DNA of 64,000 nt from assembly GCF_005930355.1 (NCBI RefSeq), contig NZ_VDBO01000006.1:124001-188000 (forward strand), given 5' to 3'. The stretch comes from Paenibacillus sinopodophylli (lineage in GTDB: Bacteria; Bacillota; Bacilli; Paenibacillales; Paenibacillaceae). How positions within the stretch are numbered: position 1 is the stretch's first letter; each line of letters starts with the position of its first letter. Positions 1 through 8,264 of this stretch are shown here, piece after piece. A program made the translations under genes and the position numbers. Below the pieces are notes generated by a model. The model did no database searches. It saw only the letters and a list, made by a program, of their open reading frames with translations, and had not been told where the DNA came from.

Positions 1-800
1 TTTGGCGTGGAGAAATTAAAAACCGTGCGAAGGATGGCAGTATTTATTGGGTTAACACAACCATCGTCCCGTTCCTTGATAGCGAGGGGAAGCCCTATCA
101 ATATTTAGCGATACGAAGTGAGGAGACGCAAAGAAAGCAGGCCGAACAAGAACTGAAGGAAATGATGGTAAAGGTCATCGAGATCCAAGAGGATGAGCGT
201 AAACGTATTTCGCGAGAGCTGCATGATGGGATTGGGCAAGGTTTGTTTTCTTTGCTCATTCGGCTTGACCGTTTGATCAGTGATCATGACGATCTTCCTG
301 AGCTGACGGCGCTGCGAACGGATATTTCTGGGATGATGGAGGACATTCGCGGTCTTGCTTGGGAGCTTCGTCCTTCCGTGCTAGATGACCTGGGGGTAGT
401 TCCCGCAATAAGAACGTATACGGATAACTACTCACAGCATTTTGGGATTCGTATCCTGCTTCATTGCAACCTGAAGAGCCGGATTGGAATCATGAAGGAA
501 ACAGCTATATACCGCGTAATACAAGAGGCGCTGACGAACATTGCCAAGTATGCGGATGCTGCAGAAGCGGAGGTCGCGATCGAGGAGCGTCCCGATGAGG
601 TCGAGATTCGGATCGTAGACAGAGGGCAAGGCTTTAAGATCGAACAGTCAAGACAAGGTGTTGGATTGTTTAGTATGGAGGAGCGTGCCCGAAGCATCGG
701 CGGAAAATTAGACATTGCTTCTGAGCCAGGTAAAGGGACAAGCGTGAGGCTTATCGTGCCGAAAGGGGAGCAGCAGCATTCTGTTCTTGATGCTAGATAA
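1..800 (+). CDS. Sensor histidine kinase, NarL/DesK type, 5' end cut off
   Basis: The reading frame is open from base 3, so the N-terminus lies outside the window. The first 50 or so visible residues have the look of the end of a PAS domain (WRGEIKNRAKDGSIYWV, then a stretch ending LAIRSEET), which normally senses a small ligand or redox state. A HisKA_3 dimerisation region follows with the H-box RELHDGIGQGL, whose His is the expected autophosphorylation site. A GHKL ATPase domain closes the protein, with an N-box-like region around VIQEALTNIAKYA and the G-box GVGLFSMEERA. Kinases of this type phosphorylate LuxR/NarL response regulators usually encoded just downstream. Here no response regulator follows: the next gene is collagen-like and on the other strand. 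The domain assignment is firm; the signal is unknown. Confidence 0.9.
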   Translation, partial: WRGEIKNRAKDGSIYWVNTTIVPFLDSEGKPYQYLAIRSEETQRKQAEQELKEMMVKVIEIQEDERKRISRELHDGIGQGLFSLLIRLDRLISDHDDLPELTALRTDISGMMEDIRGLAWELRPSVLDDLGVVPAIRTYTDNYSQHFGIRILLHCNLKSRIGIMKETAIYRVIQEALTNIAKYADAAEAEVAIEERPDEVEIRIVDRGQGFKIEQSRQGVGLFSMEERARSIGGKLDIASEPGKGTSVRLIVPKGEQQHSVLDAR

Positions 801-870
801 AGGAGGTATCATGAGCATGTTGTGATTGTCTTTATGGGCATACAAGCTTCGCGAAGCGAGCGCTTAATGA
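801..870 (+). other. Strong ribosome binding site with a 4-codon minicistron; possible response-regulator remnant
   Basis: An ideal AGGAGG sits directly after the kinase stop. It is followed by ATG AGC ATG TTG TGA at 811-825, so translation would end after four codons. In the neighbouring frame the next bases encode HVVIVFM, which resembles the first beta strand of a response regulator, but no aspartate-containing DDH motif follows before a stop. I read this as a possible decayed or deleted partner gene of the kinase. It could equally be a leftover without function. Confidence 0.3.
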
Positions 871-885
871 ATTGAATTGCAAAGA

Positions 886-921
886 GGCTTCTTTCTCAAA
901 TTCGGAGAAGGAAGCCTTTTT
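886..921 (+). terminator. Intrinsic terminator after the histidine kinase
   Basis: GGCTTCTTTCTC pairs with GAGAAGGAAGCC across a 7-nt loop, with one G-U pair, and is followed by TTTTT. Confidence 0.8.
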
Positions 922-941
922 GCATAGTTGAATTATGCTTA

Positions 942-1340
942 TCAGCAGGTAAAAGTCGTAATCTGTCTCAAATCGATTCCCATATACATCCAGGATCTGC
1001 CGAACCAGCGAAATCCTGCAACTGAATTCCGACCTACGAATACAGGGAAAAACCAAAAGCCTTGGCCATTCCTGAGCCATACATACGTATTCCGGAATAA
1101 GCACCCCGAAATCGCGCCTGGGTCAACGGCGAACAGTGAGGCGGTAGGCTGCTGCGGCGTAAAGCTAGGTGGTGGAGCAGTTGGCATCTGACCTTGCGGT
1201 CCTTGGGGTCCAGGACCTCCAGGACCTCCAGGACCTCCAGGACCTCCAGGACCTTGTGGTCCCATCGGACCGAGGGGACCGAGCAGTTGGCCGAATGGTC
1301 CAAGCGGTCCCGGAGGGCCGGGAGGAGGCAAAAACGACAT
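942..1340 (-). CDS. Collagen-like Gly-Pro repeat protein
   Basis: The protein has 132 residues in three parts. An N-terminal stretch of about 60 residues is built of Gly-Pro-rich triplets (start MSFLPPPGPPGPLGPFG). A short linker rich in Pro, Thr and Gln follows. A C-terminal domain of about 60 residues is rich in Trp, Phe and Gly and has two cysteines (GCLFRNTYVWL and a final Cys). Short collagen-like proteins of this design are common in spore-forming Bacillales and several are exosporium or surface proteins. There is no signal peptide, which suits a mother-cell-made spore protein, but that role is inferred. The ATG is preceded by AAGGAG at good spacing. The gene stands alone and converges on the histidine kinase. 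Confidence 0.75.
   Translation of the reverse strand: MSFLPPPGPPGPLGPFGQLLGPLGPMGPQGPGGPGGPGGPGGPGPQGPQGQMPTAPPPSFTPQQPTASLFAVDPGAISGCLFRNTYVWLRNGQGFWFFPVFVGRNSVAGFRWFGRSWMYMGIDLRQITTFTC
1211..1255. repeat. 9-bp tandem repeat, five copies, inside the collagen-like gene
   Basis: CAGGACCTC is repeated four times exactly, plus a fifth copy with a final T. On the coding strand it specifies the GGP repeat of the collagen-like region. Identical codons in consecutive units make slippage during replication likely, so copy number may vary between strains. Confidence 0.9.
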
Positions 1341-1508
1341 GTATAATCACTCCTTAGTTGGGCTATTGCATAGTATGCAGCGATGACCCACAAGGTTTGG
1401 GCGGCTTGATATTCGTGAATAGGCTGCTGACTGAGTAAGTATAGGAGTATAAGTTTGCTAATGAGTCAGGAGTTAATTCTCCTCATACCAAGCATATGCA
1501 CAACAGCG

Positions 1509-1552
1509 AACAGGGATAACGTTTGCTCCATTGGAGCGTGGTTATCCCTGTT
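1509..1552. terminator. Inverted-repeat hairpin downstream of the phosphoesterase operon
   Basis: AACAGGGATAAC and GTTATCCCTGTT form a perfect 12-bp stem with a 20-nt loop that itself contains GCTCCATTGGAGC. It lies just past the last gene of the minus-strand importer operon. The T-rich side is on the plus strand, so orientation as a terminator is uncertain. The rest of 1341-1558 shows no gene. Confidence 0.55.
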
Positions 1553-1558
1553 ATTTGC

Positions 1559-2230
1559 TTAAATATGTGGAGGCAGGCTTGTTATACGCATATGTCCGCC
1601 TCGGCTCGTAGATGCGGTTGAGCAGGAGTAGCTTAGCTTGCTAGTGAGATCTAGAAGCGTTAGGCGGTAGCCGTGCTTGGCTCCCGTATCGATAGCTATA
1701 CGGCGATCTCCATGCCACAGTTCTCCTGGCTGAACTTTCAGCTTGAACGTAGGTGTATGCCCAAAAATAATAACATACGGCTGGCACTCATCTTGAAGCG
1801 TTAGTTTCTCATAGATAAACCCGTCCCGAATCTCGGTCAGATCCTTATGGCTTTGCTTCGCAAGCGGGATACCAGGCCGAATACCGGCATGTACGAACAA
1901 ATACGTACGATCCAGATGATAAAAGGGCAAGGATTGAAGCCACTGTTGATGGGGCAGGCTCAGCCGCTTATCTCTCCGTTCTGCTGCTAGAAGCTTGAGC
2001 TCTTGGTTACCTAGAAGCGCCTTCGCACCTTCAGAGGCAAGCTGCTTGATTATGCTCAATGAACGCCAAGTGGCTGGTTCATCGGCATCAATATAATCGC
2101 CGAGTAGAATCAGTTGATCCTTGAGCGGGTTATAGGATGCCTTCTGCAGCAACAGCAGAAGCTCTTCGTGATAGCCGTGAATATCCGCAATAGCGAGGAG
2201 TCTCGATTCTGAGATGATGGGCAATGGCAA
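1559..2230 (-). CDS. Calcineurin-like (PPP family) metallophosphoesterase with altered active-site motifs
   Basis: The 223-residue protein has the five blocks of the PPP phosphoesterase fold: DIHG (Asp16, His18), GDYID (Asp45, Asp48), GNQE (74-77), HAG (His114) and GHTP (His158). The family normally has GDxVDRG and GNHE. Here the Arg-Gly after GDYID is replaced by Ala-Asp, and the conserved catalytic His of GNHE is Gln76. Metal binding may persist through Asn75, but substrate preference or rate probably differs from ApaH/PrpE enzymes. The start is TTG at 2230, chosen because AAAGGTAG lies about 10 nt upstream, overlapping the end of the ATPase gene; this suggests translational coupling. As the last gene of the importer operon it may release phosphate from the imported compound; this is inference. 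Confidence 0.8.
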   Translation of the reverse strand: MPLPIISESRLLAIADIHGYHEELLLLLQKASYNPLKDQLILLGDYIDADEPATWRSLSIIKQLASEGAKALLGNQELKLLAAERRDKRLSLPHQQWLQSLPFYHLDRTYLFVHAGIRPGIPLAKQSHKDLTEIRDGFIYEKLTLQDECQPYVIIFGHTPTFKLKVQPGELWHGDRRIAIDTGAKHGYRLTLLDLTSKLSYSCSTASTSRGGHMRITSLPPHI

Positions 2231-2239
2231 TTGGATCGA

Positions 2240-3457
2240 CTACCTTTCTTCTTCATTCGGATAGATAAAAGCAGATTGATGCGATAGCCTAACACTCACC
2301 TGTTCCCCTGATTCTAGTGGGGTTTCATGCACGAGATATAGCTTCTGTCCGCAGTCCGTTTGTGCAACGGTACGCCATCGATTGCCTTCGAATGTGCAGT
2401 GGCTCACCTTGAGGGTAAGTGTATTACGCGCTTGCTCCGCTGCATCAGGCGGGCTGTTATCGTTCGATTGAGCAGTTGTGCTGCTGCGTGACAGTATCAA
2501 AGCATCCTCTGGGCGGAACATAACTACGCTGTTATCATCGTCTCCCAAGCGGGGCATTGCCGCTGCCTGCAAGCCGTAAATAAGCGAAGAACCTATACGT
2601 ACGGCACAGCCATACTGGTCATTTACAATAGCTCCCCTAAGTCCGTTAATGGCACCTAGCAAGGATGCAGCCCAGCGGCTTGCTGGCCGCGAGAAGCACT
2701 CTTGGGGTGTTCCGATTTGATCGATTTGTCCATCTCGAAGGATGAGCAGCCGATCAGCCATTGCGAAGGCTTCCTCAGGATCATGTGTAACATGGAAGAC
2801 GCTCATCCCAAGACTTCGGAACAGATAGGCCATCTCCGTACGCATTTCTACGCGAAGACGCATGTCGAGGTTGGAGAGCGGCTCGTCAAGCAGCATGAGA
2901 CGCGGCCTCGTTGCAATGGCTCTGGCGATGGAGACACGCTGCTGCTGACCGCCCGATAGCTGAGGCGGAAGCCTGCGCTCCAGTCCTTCGAGGCGGAGCA
3001 TTGCGAGCAGCTCTTGAACGCGCTGCATGATGTCTGCCTTGGCCATTTTGCTTCTATTCAAGCCGTAAGCAATATTGTCATACACATTCATATGGGGCCA
3101 AAGCGCATAATCTTGGAAAACCATATTGACGCCGCGCTTCTCCGGCTGCATCATAACCGAGGTTGAGGCGATCACCTCACCTGATAGGAGCAGTTGACCG
3201 CTGTCAGGCTTCGATAAGCCTGCAACCAATTGGAGAAGAGTAGATTTGCCGCAGCCAGAGGGACCAAGTACGCTAATAATTTCTCCCTCCCGCATGTCGA
3301 AGGAAATGCCCTTGAGGGCTTGAAATGAGCCGTAACTCTTCGTTAATTGATTGGCGCTAAGCAGTGTAGCAGGAGCCGATGCTTGAATGGTCTGCATTGA
3401 CAGATAAGCGGGTGAGCCCTGTTGCTTCTGAGCAGCTTGAAGTGCTGTTGATGTCAT
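2240..3457 (-). CDS. ABC importer ATPase, FbpC/PotA-like
   Basis: This 405-residue ATPase powers the importer encoded upstream. Visible motifs are Walker A GPSGCGKS (65-72), Q-loop Gln near 115, signature LSGGQQQR (167-174), Walker B RLMLLDE (185-191) and switch His225 in HVTHDPEEA. The last 130 or so residues look like a TOBE-type regulatory domain. The closest named groups are iron(III), spermidine/putrescine and 2-aminoethylphosphonate ATPases. The start codon overlaps the permease stop (ATGA), and AAGGAGG sits in the permease end, so translation is coupled. An extra 30 residues precede the usual start of the ABC domain. Confidence 0.9.
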   Translation of the reverse strand: MTSTALQAAQKQQGSPAYLSMQTIQASAPATLLSANQLTKSYGSFQALKGISFDMREGEIISVLGPSGCGKSTLLQLVAGLSKPDSGQLLLSGEVIASTSVMMQPEKRGVNMVFQDYALWPHMNVYDNIAYGLNRSKMAKADIMQRVQELLAMLRLEGLERRLPPQLSGGQQQRVSIARAIATRPRLMLLDEPLSNLDMRLRVEMRTEMAYLFRSLGMSVFHVTHDPEEAFAMADRLLILRDGQIDQIGTPQECFSRPASRWAASLLGAINGLRGAIVNDQYGCAVRIGSSLIYGLQAAAMPRLGDDDNSVVMFRPEDALILSRSSTTAQSNDNSPPDAAEQARNTLTLKVSHCTFEGNRWRTVAQTDCGQKLYLVHETPLESGEQVSVRLSHQSAFIYPNEEER

Positions 3458-5136
3458 ATCTTTGCCTCCTTGCGGCGGAGCAGAAGCTCAATCGCCAATA
3501 TGATGGTAATGACGACTGCTGAACCAAGTACAGTAGCAGCCGAGGCATAACCGAAATCCAAATCCTCGAACGCTTTATTGATCGTAACCGGCAGCGTAAG
3601 GAAGTTCGGCGGGAACAGTATAGAGTTGACCGCTAGATCGAATACGCTGGAGCCAAATGCGGCGAGGCCAGCGGATAGCAAAGCGCCGCGGACTAGCGGA
3701 ACGAGAATAAAACGGATCCGGCTTGTGAACGAGTCGCCTTGCAGTTGCGCGGCAGTCAGCAGGCTGTTCGGTACTTTAGCCATGGCACCGACCATCAATC
3801 TTGTAATGACGGGAATCGCGCCGGCAACAGCTGCAAGCACAAGAATCCATGGCGTACCGTATAAGAGCAGACCAATCGAGTCCAGCCACTTTTGGTTCCA
3901 TACGAATATATAGCCGATACCGAGTACGACGCCAGGTACTGCCAGCGTCACAATTGAGAAAACCTCAATCGTACGTTTGAATCTGAATTGCGAATAGGTG
4001 AGTACATATGCGACACATACACCGAGCAGTAAGCCGAGCAGTGCGGCGCTTCCGGCAATCATTAAGGAATGAGACAAGCCCCTCAGCAGCACGCTGGAGC
4101 TGTGGAACAAATCCGTATAATGATCAAGCGTGAGATTGCTTAGTACAAAGCCTGCTGATTGCGTTTTGAAGACAGACATCAGTAGATTCGCACCAAGAGG
4201 TATGCCGATAACGACCGCTAAGAACATAAGGTTCAGAGTGGTTAGCAGCAGGCGGTATTTGCCTGCTTGTTTAGGAGCCGACCGTTCAGCGCGTGCGGAT
4301 AAGAAATCGAATCGTGAGCGCCGCATCGCATAAAACTGAACGAACATAGCCAGCCCGATTAGCAATACAAGATAGAAAGAGAGAACGCCTGCCATGTCGA
4401 AACGAATAGGCGACGTGTAGATGGCCGAGTAAATGGAATAAGGCAGCGTCGGGAAACGATAAACAGCGGCAATCGATGCCGGCAGTCCGAAATCGCCGAT
4501 CGTATCCATGAATACAAGCGCGGCTCCAGCCCAAACGGCAGGCATAATGAGCGGTGCTTGAATCGTTCTCCATACGGTGAAGGCGGACGCTCCCGACAGC
4601 CGTGCGGCATGGGAGAGCTGATCTACCTTCCACTCAAGCGCTGCGTGTACGCTGAGGTATGCAAATGGAAATTTGCTAAGCGTCATAATAAAGATGAGTC
4701 CGGCAGGCTGGAAAACAAAGCCTGTTACCCAGTTCCAGCCAAGTGTATTTACCGCAATGCCTCCGCCTGCTGCAAACAGCACCCAGCCTTGCGCGAGTAT
4801 AAACGAAGGTGTAATAAGGAGCAGCCAGACTGCGCCATCGAGAAGTTTCGCAGTTGGAAACGACCAATTGGTGCGCACAGTAGCAAGTACTCCGCCTAAT
4901 AAAGTTGCAAGTAAGGTGGTGCCAAGTCCGAGTAAGACTGAATTCTCAAGTGACTTCTGCCATAGCGGACGGTGGAAAATTTCAAGCAGCAGCGATAGGT
5001 TCCCAAGTTGCCAATTGCCGAAGAAAACCCCAGGCAGCAGCACCTGAATGATGACTGCTGCCAAGGGATATAAGACAAGGATGAAGAGGAGGATACTGAC
5101 GAACCAACCTAGTCGATCCTTCATGAAAGTTTGCAT
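3454..5136 (-). CDS. ABC importer permease with two fused membrane domains, FbpB-like
   Basis: The 560-residue membrane protein contains two BPD_transp_1 halves, each with about six membrane helices and an EAA-like coupling loop (first half around AARLSGASAFTVWRTIQAPL, second half around AAQLQGDSFTSRIRFILVPL). Such fused permeases are typical of Fbp-type iron(III) and 2-aminoethylphosphonate importers, where one chain forms the whole channel. It starts only three bases after the binding-protein stop. No clear ribosome binding site is visible before the ATG, which suggests coupling to the upstream gene. Confidence 0.9.
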   Translation of the reverse strand: MQTFMKDRLGWFVSILLFILVLYPLAAVIIQVLLPGVFFGNWQLGNLSLLLEIFHRPLWQKSLENSVLLGLGTTLLATLLGGVLATVRTNWSFPTAKLLDGAVWLLLITPSFILAQGWVLFAAGGGIAVNTLGWNWVTGFVFQPAGLIFIMTLSKFPFAYLSVHAALEWKVDQLSHAARLSGASAFTVWRTIQAPLIMPAVWAGAALVFMDTIGDFGLPASIAAVYRFPTLPYSIYSAIYTSPIRFDMAGVLSFYLVLLIGLAMFVQFYAMRRSRFDFLSARAERSAPKQAGKYRLLLTTLNLMFLAVVIGIPLGANLLMSVFKTQSAGFVLSNLTLDHYTDLFHSSSVLLRGLSHSLMIAGSAALLGLLLGVCVAYVLTYSQFRFKRTIEVFSIVTLAVPGVVLGIGYIFVWNQKWLDSIGLLLYGTPWILVLAAVAGAIPVITRLMVGAMAKVPNSLLTAAQLQGDSFTSRIRFILVPLVRGALLSAGLAAFGSSVFDLAVNSILFPPNFLTLPVTINKAFEDLDFGYASAATVLGSAVVITIILAIELLLRRKEAKI

Positions 5137-5139
5137 CGC

Positions 5140-6252
5140 TTATTTCACAGACTGGTCAGCAAACCATTGCTTGATGGCTGCTTCGTTCTCGGATGCCCAT
5201 GAAGCGTCGGCTGCAACGAGCTTCGCGTCGGCTGCGCGGTCTTCTTTCGCATTTACACCATCAACAGATGGCTGGAAATAGCTTTCGTCACCATTATCGA
5301 TAAGCGCTTGCTGCGTTTTGGGATCAAGTAAAAATTCAATAAAAGCTTTGGCTGCAGTCGGGTTTCCGGTATCCTTCTGAATTGCGGCAACTCGTACGGA
5401 AGCGGGAGCCCCCTCGGCAGGCCAAACGATTTCAATTGGCTCATTAGCATTTTTCATGCTATAGGCATTGCTCTCTTGCAAGGCTGCTATTGAAATCTCA
5501 CCAGCGGCAAGTGCTTTGACGACATTCGGATTTTTCGGGTAGACGCGCATGCCATTATTCATAAGCGATCCGAAGAATGCTTGGGCGCCATCCATCGTTT
5601 TTTCTTTGAAGAACCAAGACACGAATGGATAAGCTGGTGCAGCAATTGCGGGGTCAGCCATTCCGATCATATCCTTGTATTTCGCATTAGAGAAATCCTC
5701 CCACGTTTTTGGAGCATCCTCATCCTTCACTTTATCTTTGTTGTATACAATCACGCCAGCAGCGTGAGCACCCGTTGGCACATACCATGGCTTCTCCGGC
5801 AAGAAACCTTTCGCAAAGTCGGTCAAATTCGCTACATTATTAGGCGTCCAGTTATCCAGTAGCTGTCCTTTTACGCCAAGCCCGTAAACGGAAGGCATAG
5901 CATCAATCCAGAGGACATCCCAGTGTGGATTGCCTTTCTCAGCCTCTACGCGAGACATAATCTCTGCGCCATTCCCAACGACAACCTCCATTTTGTATCC
6001 AGTGGCTTCCTCGAATAAGGGAGCGATGATTGCATCGAAATCGTTCAGGTAAACAGTTAGTGTTCCTTTATCCGCAGCTGTTGCTGGCTCTGTTGCTTGT
6101 GTCTCAGGTGAAGCGGATGCGGTTCCTTGATTATTCGCAGCATTCGCTGCGGTATTGTTTTCCATGCTTCCTGCATTGCCGCAGGCAGCTGTCAGTGCTA
6201 CCAATCCGGTCAGCAGCATTGTACCAAGCCATCGTTTATTGTTCGTTTTCAT
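5140..6252 (-). CDS. Lipoprotein solute-binding protein of a Fbp/2-AEP-type importer
   Basis: The protein carries a lipoprotein signal with lipobox LTAAC, then a low-complexity Asn/Ala/Thr linker and a binding domain starting GTLTVYLNDFDAI. The stretch KGNPHWDVLWIDAMPS is typical of the binding-protein group that includes FbpA and AepX-type proteins. The start was set at 6252 because GGAGGG precedes that ATG by 9 nt, while an ATG 18 bases upstream overlaps the ribosome binding site. It is the first gene of a four-gene operon (binding protein, fused permease, ATPase, phosphoesterase) divergent from a LysR regulator. The substrate cannot be read from the sequence. The phosphoesterase suggests a phosphorus compound over iron. 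Confidence 0.85.
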   Translation of the reverse strand: MKTNNKRWLGTMLLTGLVALTAACGNAGSMENNTAANAANNQGTASASPETQATEPATAADKGTLTVYLNDFDAIIAPLFEEATGYKMEVVVGNGAEIMSRVEAEKGNPHWDVLWIDAMPSVYGLGVKGQLLDNWTPNNVANLTDFAKGFLPEKPWYVPTGAHAAGVIVYNKDKVKDEDAPKTWEDFSNAKYKDMIGMADPAIAAPAYPFVSWFFKEKTMDGAQAFFGSLMNNGMRVYPKNPNVVKALAAGEISIAALQESNAYSMKNANEPIEIVWPAEGAPASVRVAAIQKDTGNPTAAKAFIEFLLDPKTQQALIDNGDESYFQPSVDGVNAKEDRAADAKLVAADASWASENEAAIKQWFADQSVK

Positions 6253-6351
6253 TGTTTTATTTCCCTCCACTGTCTGTTTTGCTTTCTACCTAACTCTAAC
6301 AAGCGATTGTCAGATGATTGTTAACGTCATGTCTAGAAAATATTAAATATA

Positions 6352-6390
6352 ATCAATACATATTGATCTATATATAGATTTGATCTATAT
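6352..6390. promoter_or_regulatory. AT-rich operator region between the importer operon and its LysR gene
   Basis: Three overlapping symmetrical elements are visible. ATCAAT-acat-ATTGAT is an inverted repeat at 6352-6367. ATCTATATATAGAT is a 14-bp perfect palindrome at 6366-6379. TTGATCTATAT occurs twice as a direct repeat (6363-6373 and 6380-6390). LysR regulators bind dyad sites of the T-N11-A type in divergent promoters, so this is the likely binding region for the neighbouring regulator. Confidence 0.5.
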
Positions 6391-6420
6391 TATTTGAAAA
6401 ATAGCAGAGAAGGTGCAGAA

Positions 6421-7323
6421 ATGAATGTACAGCAGCTGCATGTGTTTTTGGAGGTATGCGGCGGGAAAACATTAGCTGATGCGGCAGACAAGCTAGGCTT
6501 GAAGCAGCCTACGGTCAGCTTTCATCTAAGAAAGCTGGAGGAAGAGCTGGGGGTAGAGCTATTTCGCAAGCAATCCCGCAGCCTTCAGCCGACTGAGGCT
6601 GCAGCAGATTTATTGCCGTACGCACGGCGGATCGTATTTCTTGTGGAGGAAGCAAGGCTGACCATGCAGGAGCGAAGAGAGCAGGGAGAGGGCCGATTGC
6701 GGCTGGGGGCTAGCTATACACCTGCCACTTACGTTCTGCCTCCGCACTTGGCTGCTTATCGCCAGTTATATCCAGGTGTGAATCAGCAGCTTACGGTGAA
6801 GCAAGCAGGTGCAGTGCTGTCGATGCTGCGTAGCTGCGAAATCGACATTGGTATCGTATCGCTCAGTGATGAGCCGCAGGAAGGGCTTATTATCCAGCCG
6901 CTCGTCGCTGATGAATTGAAGCTGCTGCTCGCTCCCGTACATCCTTTGGCTACGCAGCAGCAGGTCAATTTGGATGAATTAAGGGAGGAAACGTTTCTGC
7001 TTCACGAGACGGGATCAACTTCCCGGACCTTGTCTAACGAGTGGGCAAACGCAGTTGGTTTGAAATGGCAGAGTGTAATGGAACTCGGTGCTATTGAGAC
7101 GATAAAGGAAACATTGAAATGCAATATGGGCATCGGCATTTTGCCTCATCGCAGCGTTAAGCGCGAGATTGAAGCGGGTGAGCTGGTTATGCGGGATTTG
7201 CCTCAATACGTGAATCGAAGGCATATTTGCCTTGCCTACCGCGAAGAGGAGCAGCTGTCGCCGCATGTACGCACATTTATCGCATTTATGAGGCGTACTT
7301 TTCTAGAGAATGGTAAGCTATAG
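6421..7323 (+). CDS. LysR-family transcriptional regulator of the divergent importer
   Basis: The 300-residue protein has an N-terminal winged helix-turn-helix (LADAADKLGLKQPTVSFHLR) and a C-terminal periplasmic-binding-like effector domain beginning near residue 90 (GRLRLGASYTPATYVLP). The ATG at 6421 has GAGAAGGTG just upstream; the open frame extends nine codons further back without a start signal. Position and orientation point to control of the binding-protein operon on the other strand, with a small effector that is probably the imported compound or a product of it. Confidence 0.88.
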   Translation: MNVQQLHVFLEVCGGKTLADAADKLGLKQPTVSFHLRKLEEELGVELFRKQSRSLQPTEAAADLLPYARRIVFLVEEARLTMQERREQGEGRLRLGASYTPATYVLPPHLAAYRQLYPGVNQQLTVKQAGAVLSMLRSCEIDIGIVSLSDEPQEGLIIQPLVADELKLLLAPVHPLATQQQVNLDELREETFLLHETGSTSRTLSNEWANAVGLKWQSVMELGAIETIKETLKCNMGIGILPHRSVKREIEAGELVMRDLPQYVNRRHICLAYREEEQLSPHVRTFIAFMRRTFLENGKL

Positions 7324-7348
7324 CTAACAAAGGCGAGGAGGCGGCGAG

Positions 7349-8200
7349 TTGGGGACATTAAGTGGAAAAACAGCAGCTGTAACAGGTGCAAATTCGGGAA
7401 TGGGCTTAGTGACGGCAGTAGAGCTGGCTAAGCTGGGAGCACATGTCATCCTGATTTGCAGAAGCAGGGAGAGAGGTCAGCAAGCTTTGGAGGAAGTGAA
7501 AAAGCAGAGCGGCAGCACGAAGATTGATCTTATGCTCTGCGATCTTGGATCATTTGCTAGCATTCGCAGCTTTGCAGCGGCTTTCAAGCAGTCTTATCAG
7601 CAGCTTGATGTGCTTATTAACAATGCGGGAGTCGTATCACTGAAGCGGCAGTTGACAGTGGACGGACATGAGTCACAGCTTGGCGTGAACCACTTGGGTC
7701 ATTTTTTGCTGACGAACGAACTGCTTGATCTGATCAAACGTGCACCGCAGGGGAGAATCATTAACTTATCGTCTGGCGCACATAAGGCAGGCAGCATCCA
7801 CTTTAATGATCCTACATTGTCCAAAGGCTACAATGTTGTGAAAGGCTACGCACAATCGAAGCTCGCGAATGTATTGTTCACAAAGGAGCTGGCTAGGCGG
7901 CTTTCAAGCACAAGCGTAACGGTGAACTGCGTGCACCCTGGAGCGGTTGCCACAAGTCTTGGCGTGGATCGGAAGACGGGCTTCGGCAAGAGTGTCCATC
8001 GGCTTCTCAAGCCGTTTTTCCGCACGCCGCTGGAAGGAGCAGCTACCGCCATCTATCTGGCTTCGAGCGAAGAAGCGGCGGGACTAAGCGGGCACTATTG
8101 GGTCAATAATCAAATGGTACCGACCTCGAGTAAAACAAATAGCACCGAGCTGACCGAGCGATTCTGGATATGGAGCGAGCAGCAGGTTGGACTTACATAA
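7349..8200 (+). CDS. Short-chain dehydrogenase/reductase
   Basis: This 283-residue classical SDR shows the NAD(P)-binding TGANSGMG motif near residue 11, the NNAG motif, the catalytic Ser in NLSSGAHKAG and the YxxxK pair in YAQSK. The sequence is of the retinol dehydrogenase/WW-domain oxidoreductase-like group. The substrate is not deducible. The start is TTG, supported by AGGAGG 8-9 nt upstream. The gene begins 25 nt after the LysR stop, so read-through from that gene is possible. Confidence 0.88.
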   Translation: MGTLSGKTAAVTGANSGMGLVTAVELAKLGAHVILICRSRERGQQALEEVKKQSGSTKIDLMLCDLGSFASIRSFAAAFKQSYQQLDVLINNAGVVSLKRQLTVDGHESQLGVNHLGHFLLTNELLDLIKRAPQGRIINLSSGAHKAGSIHFNDPTLSKGYNVVKGYAQSKLANVLFTKELARRLSSTSVTVNCVHPGAVATSLGVDRKTGFGKSVHRLLKPFFRTPLEGAATAIYLASSEEAAGLSGHYWVNNQMVPTSSKTNSTELTERFWIWSEQQVGLT

Positions 8201-8264
8201 AGCGATGAAAACAGGCAACACTAAGGCAGACCGAATCTCATATCTGCGGAGGTGTCTCCTACTC

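Noticed and set aside
1211..1255. Short regular repeats resembling a minimal CRISPR array
   Set aside because: The units are 9 bp, contiguous and in frame in a collagen-like gene; there are no spacers and no cas genes.
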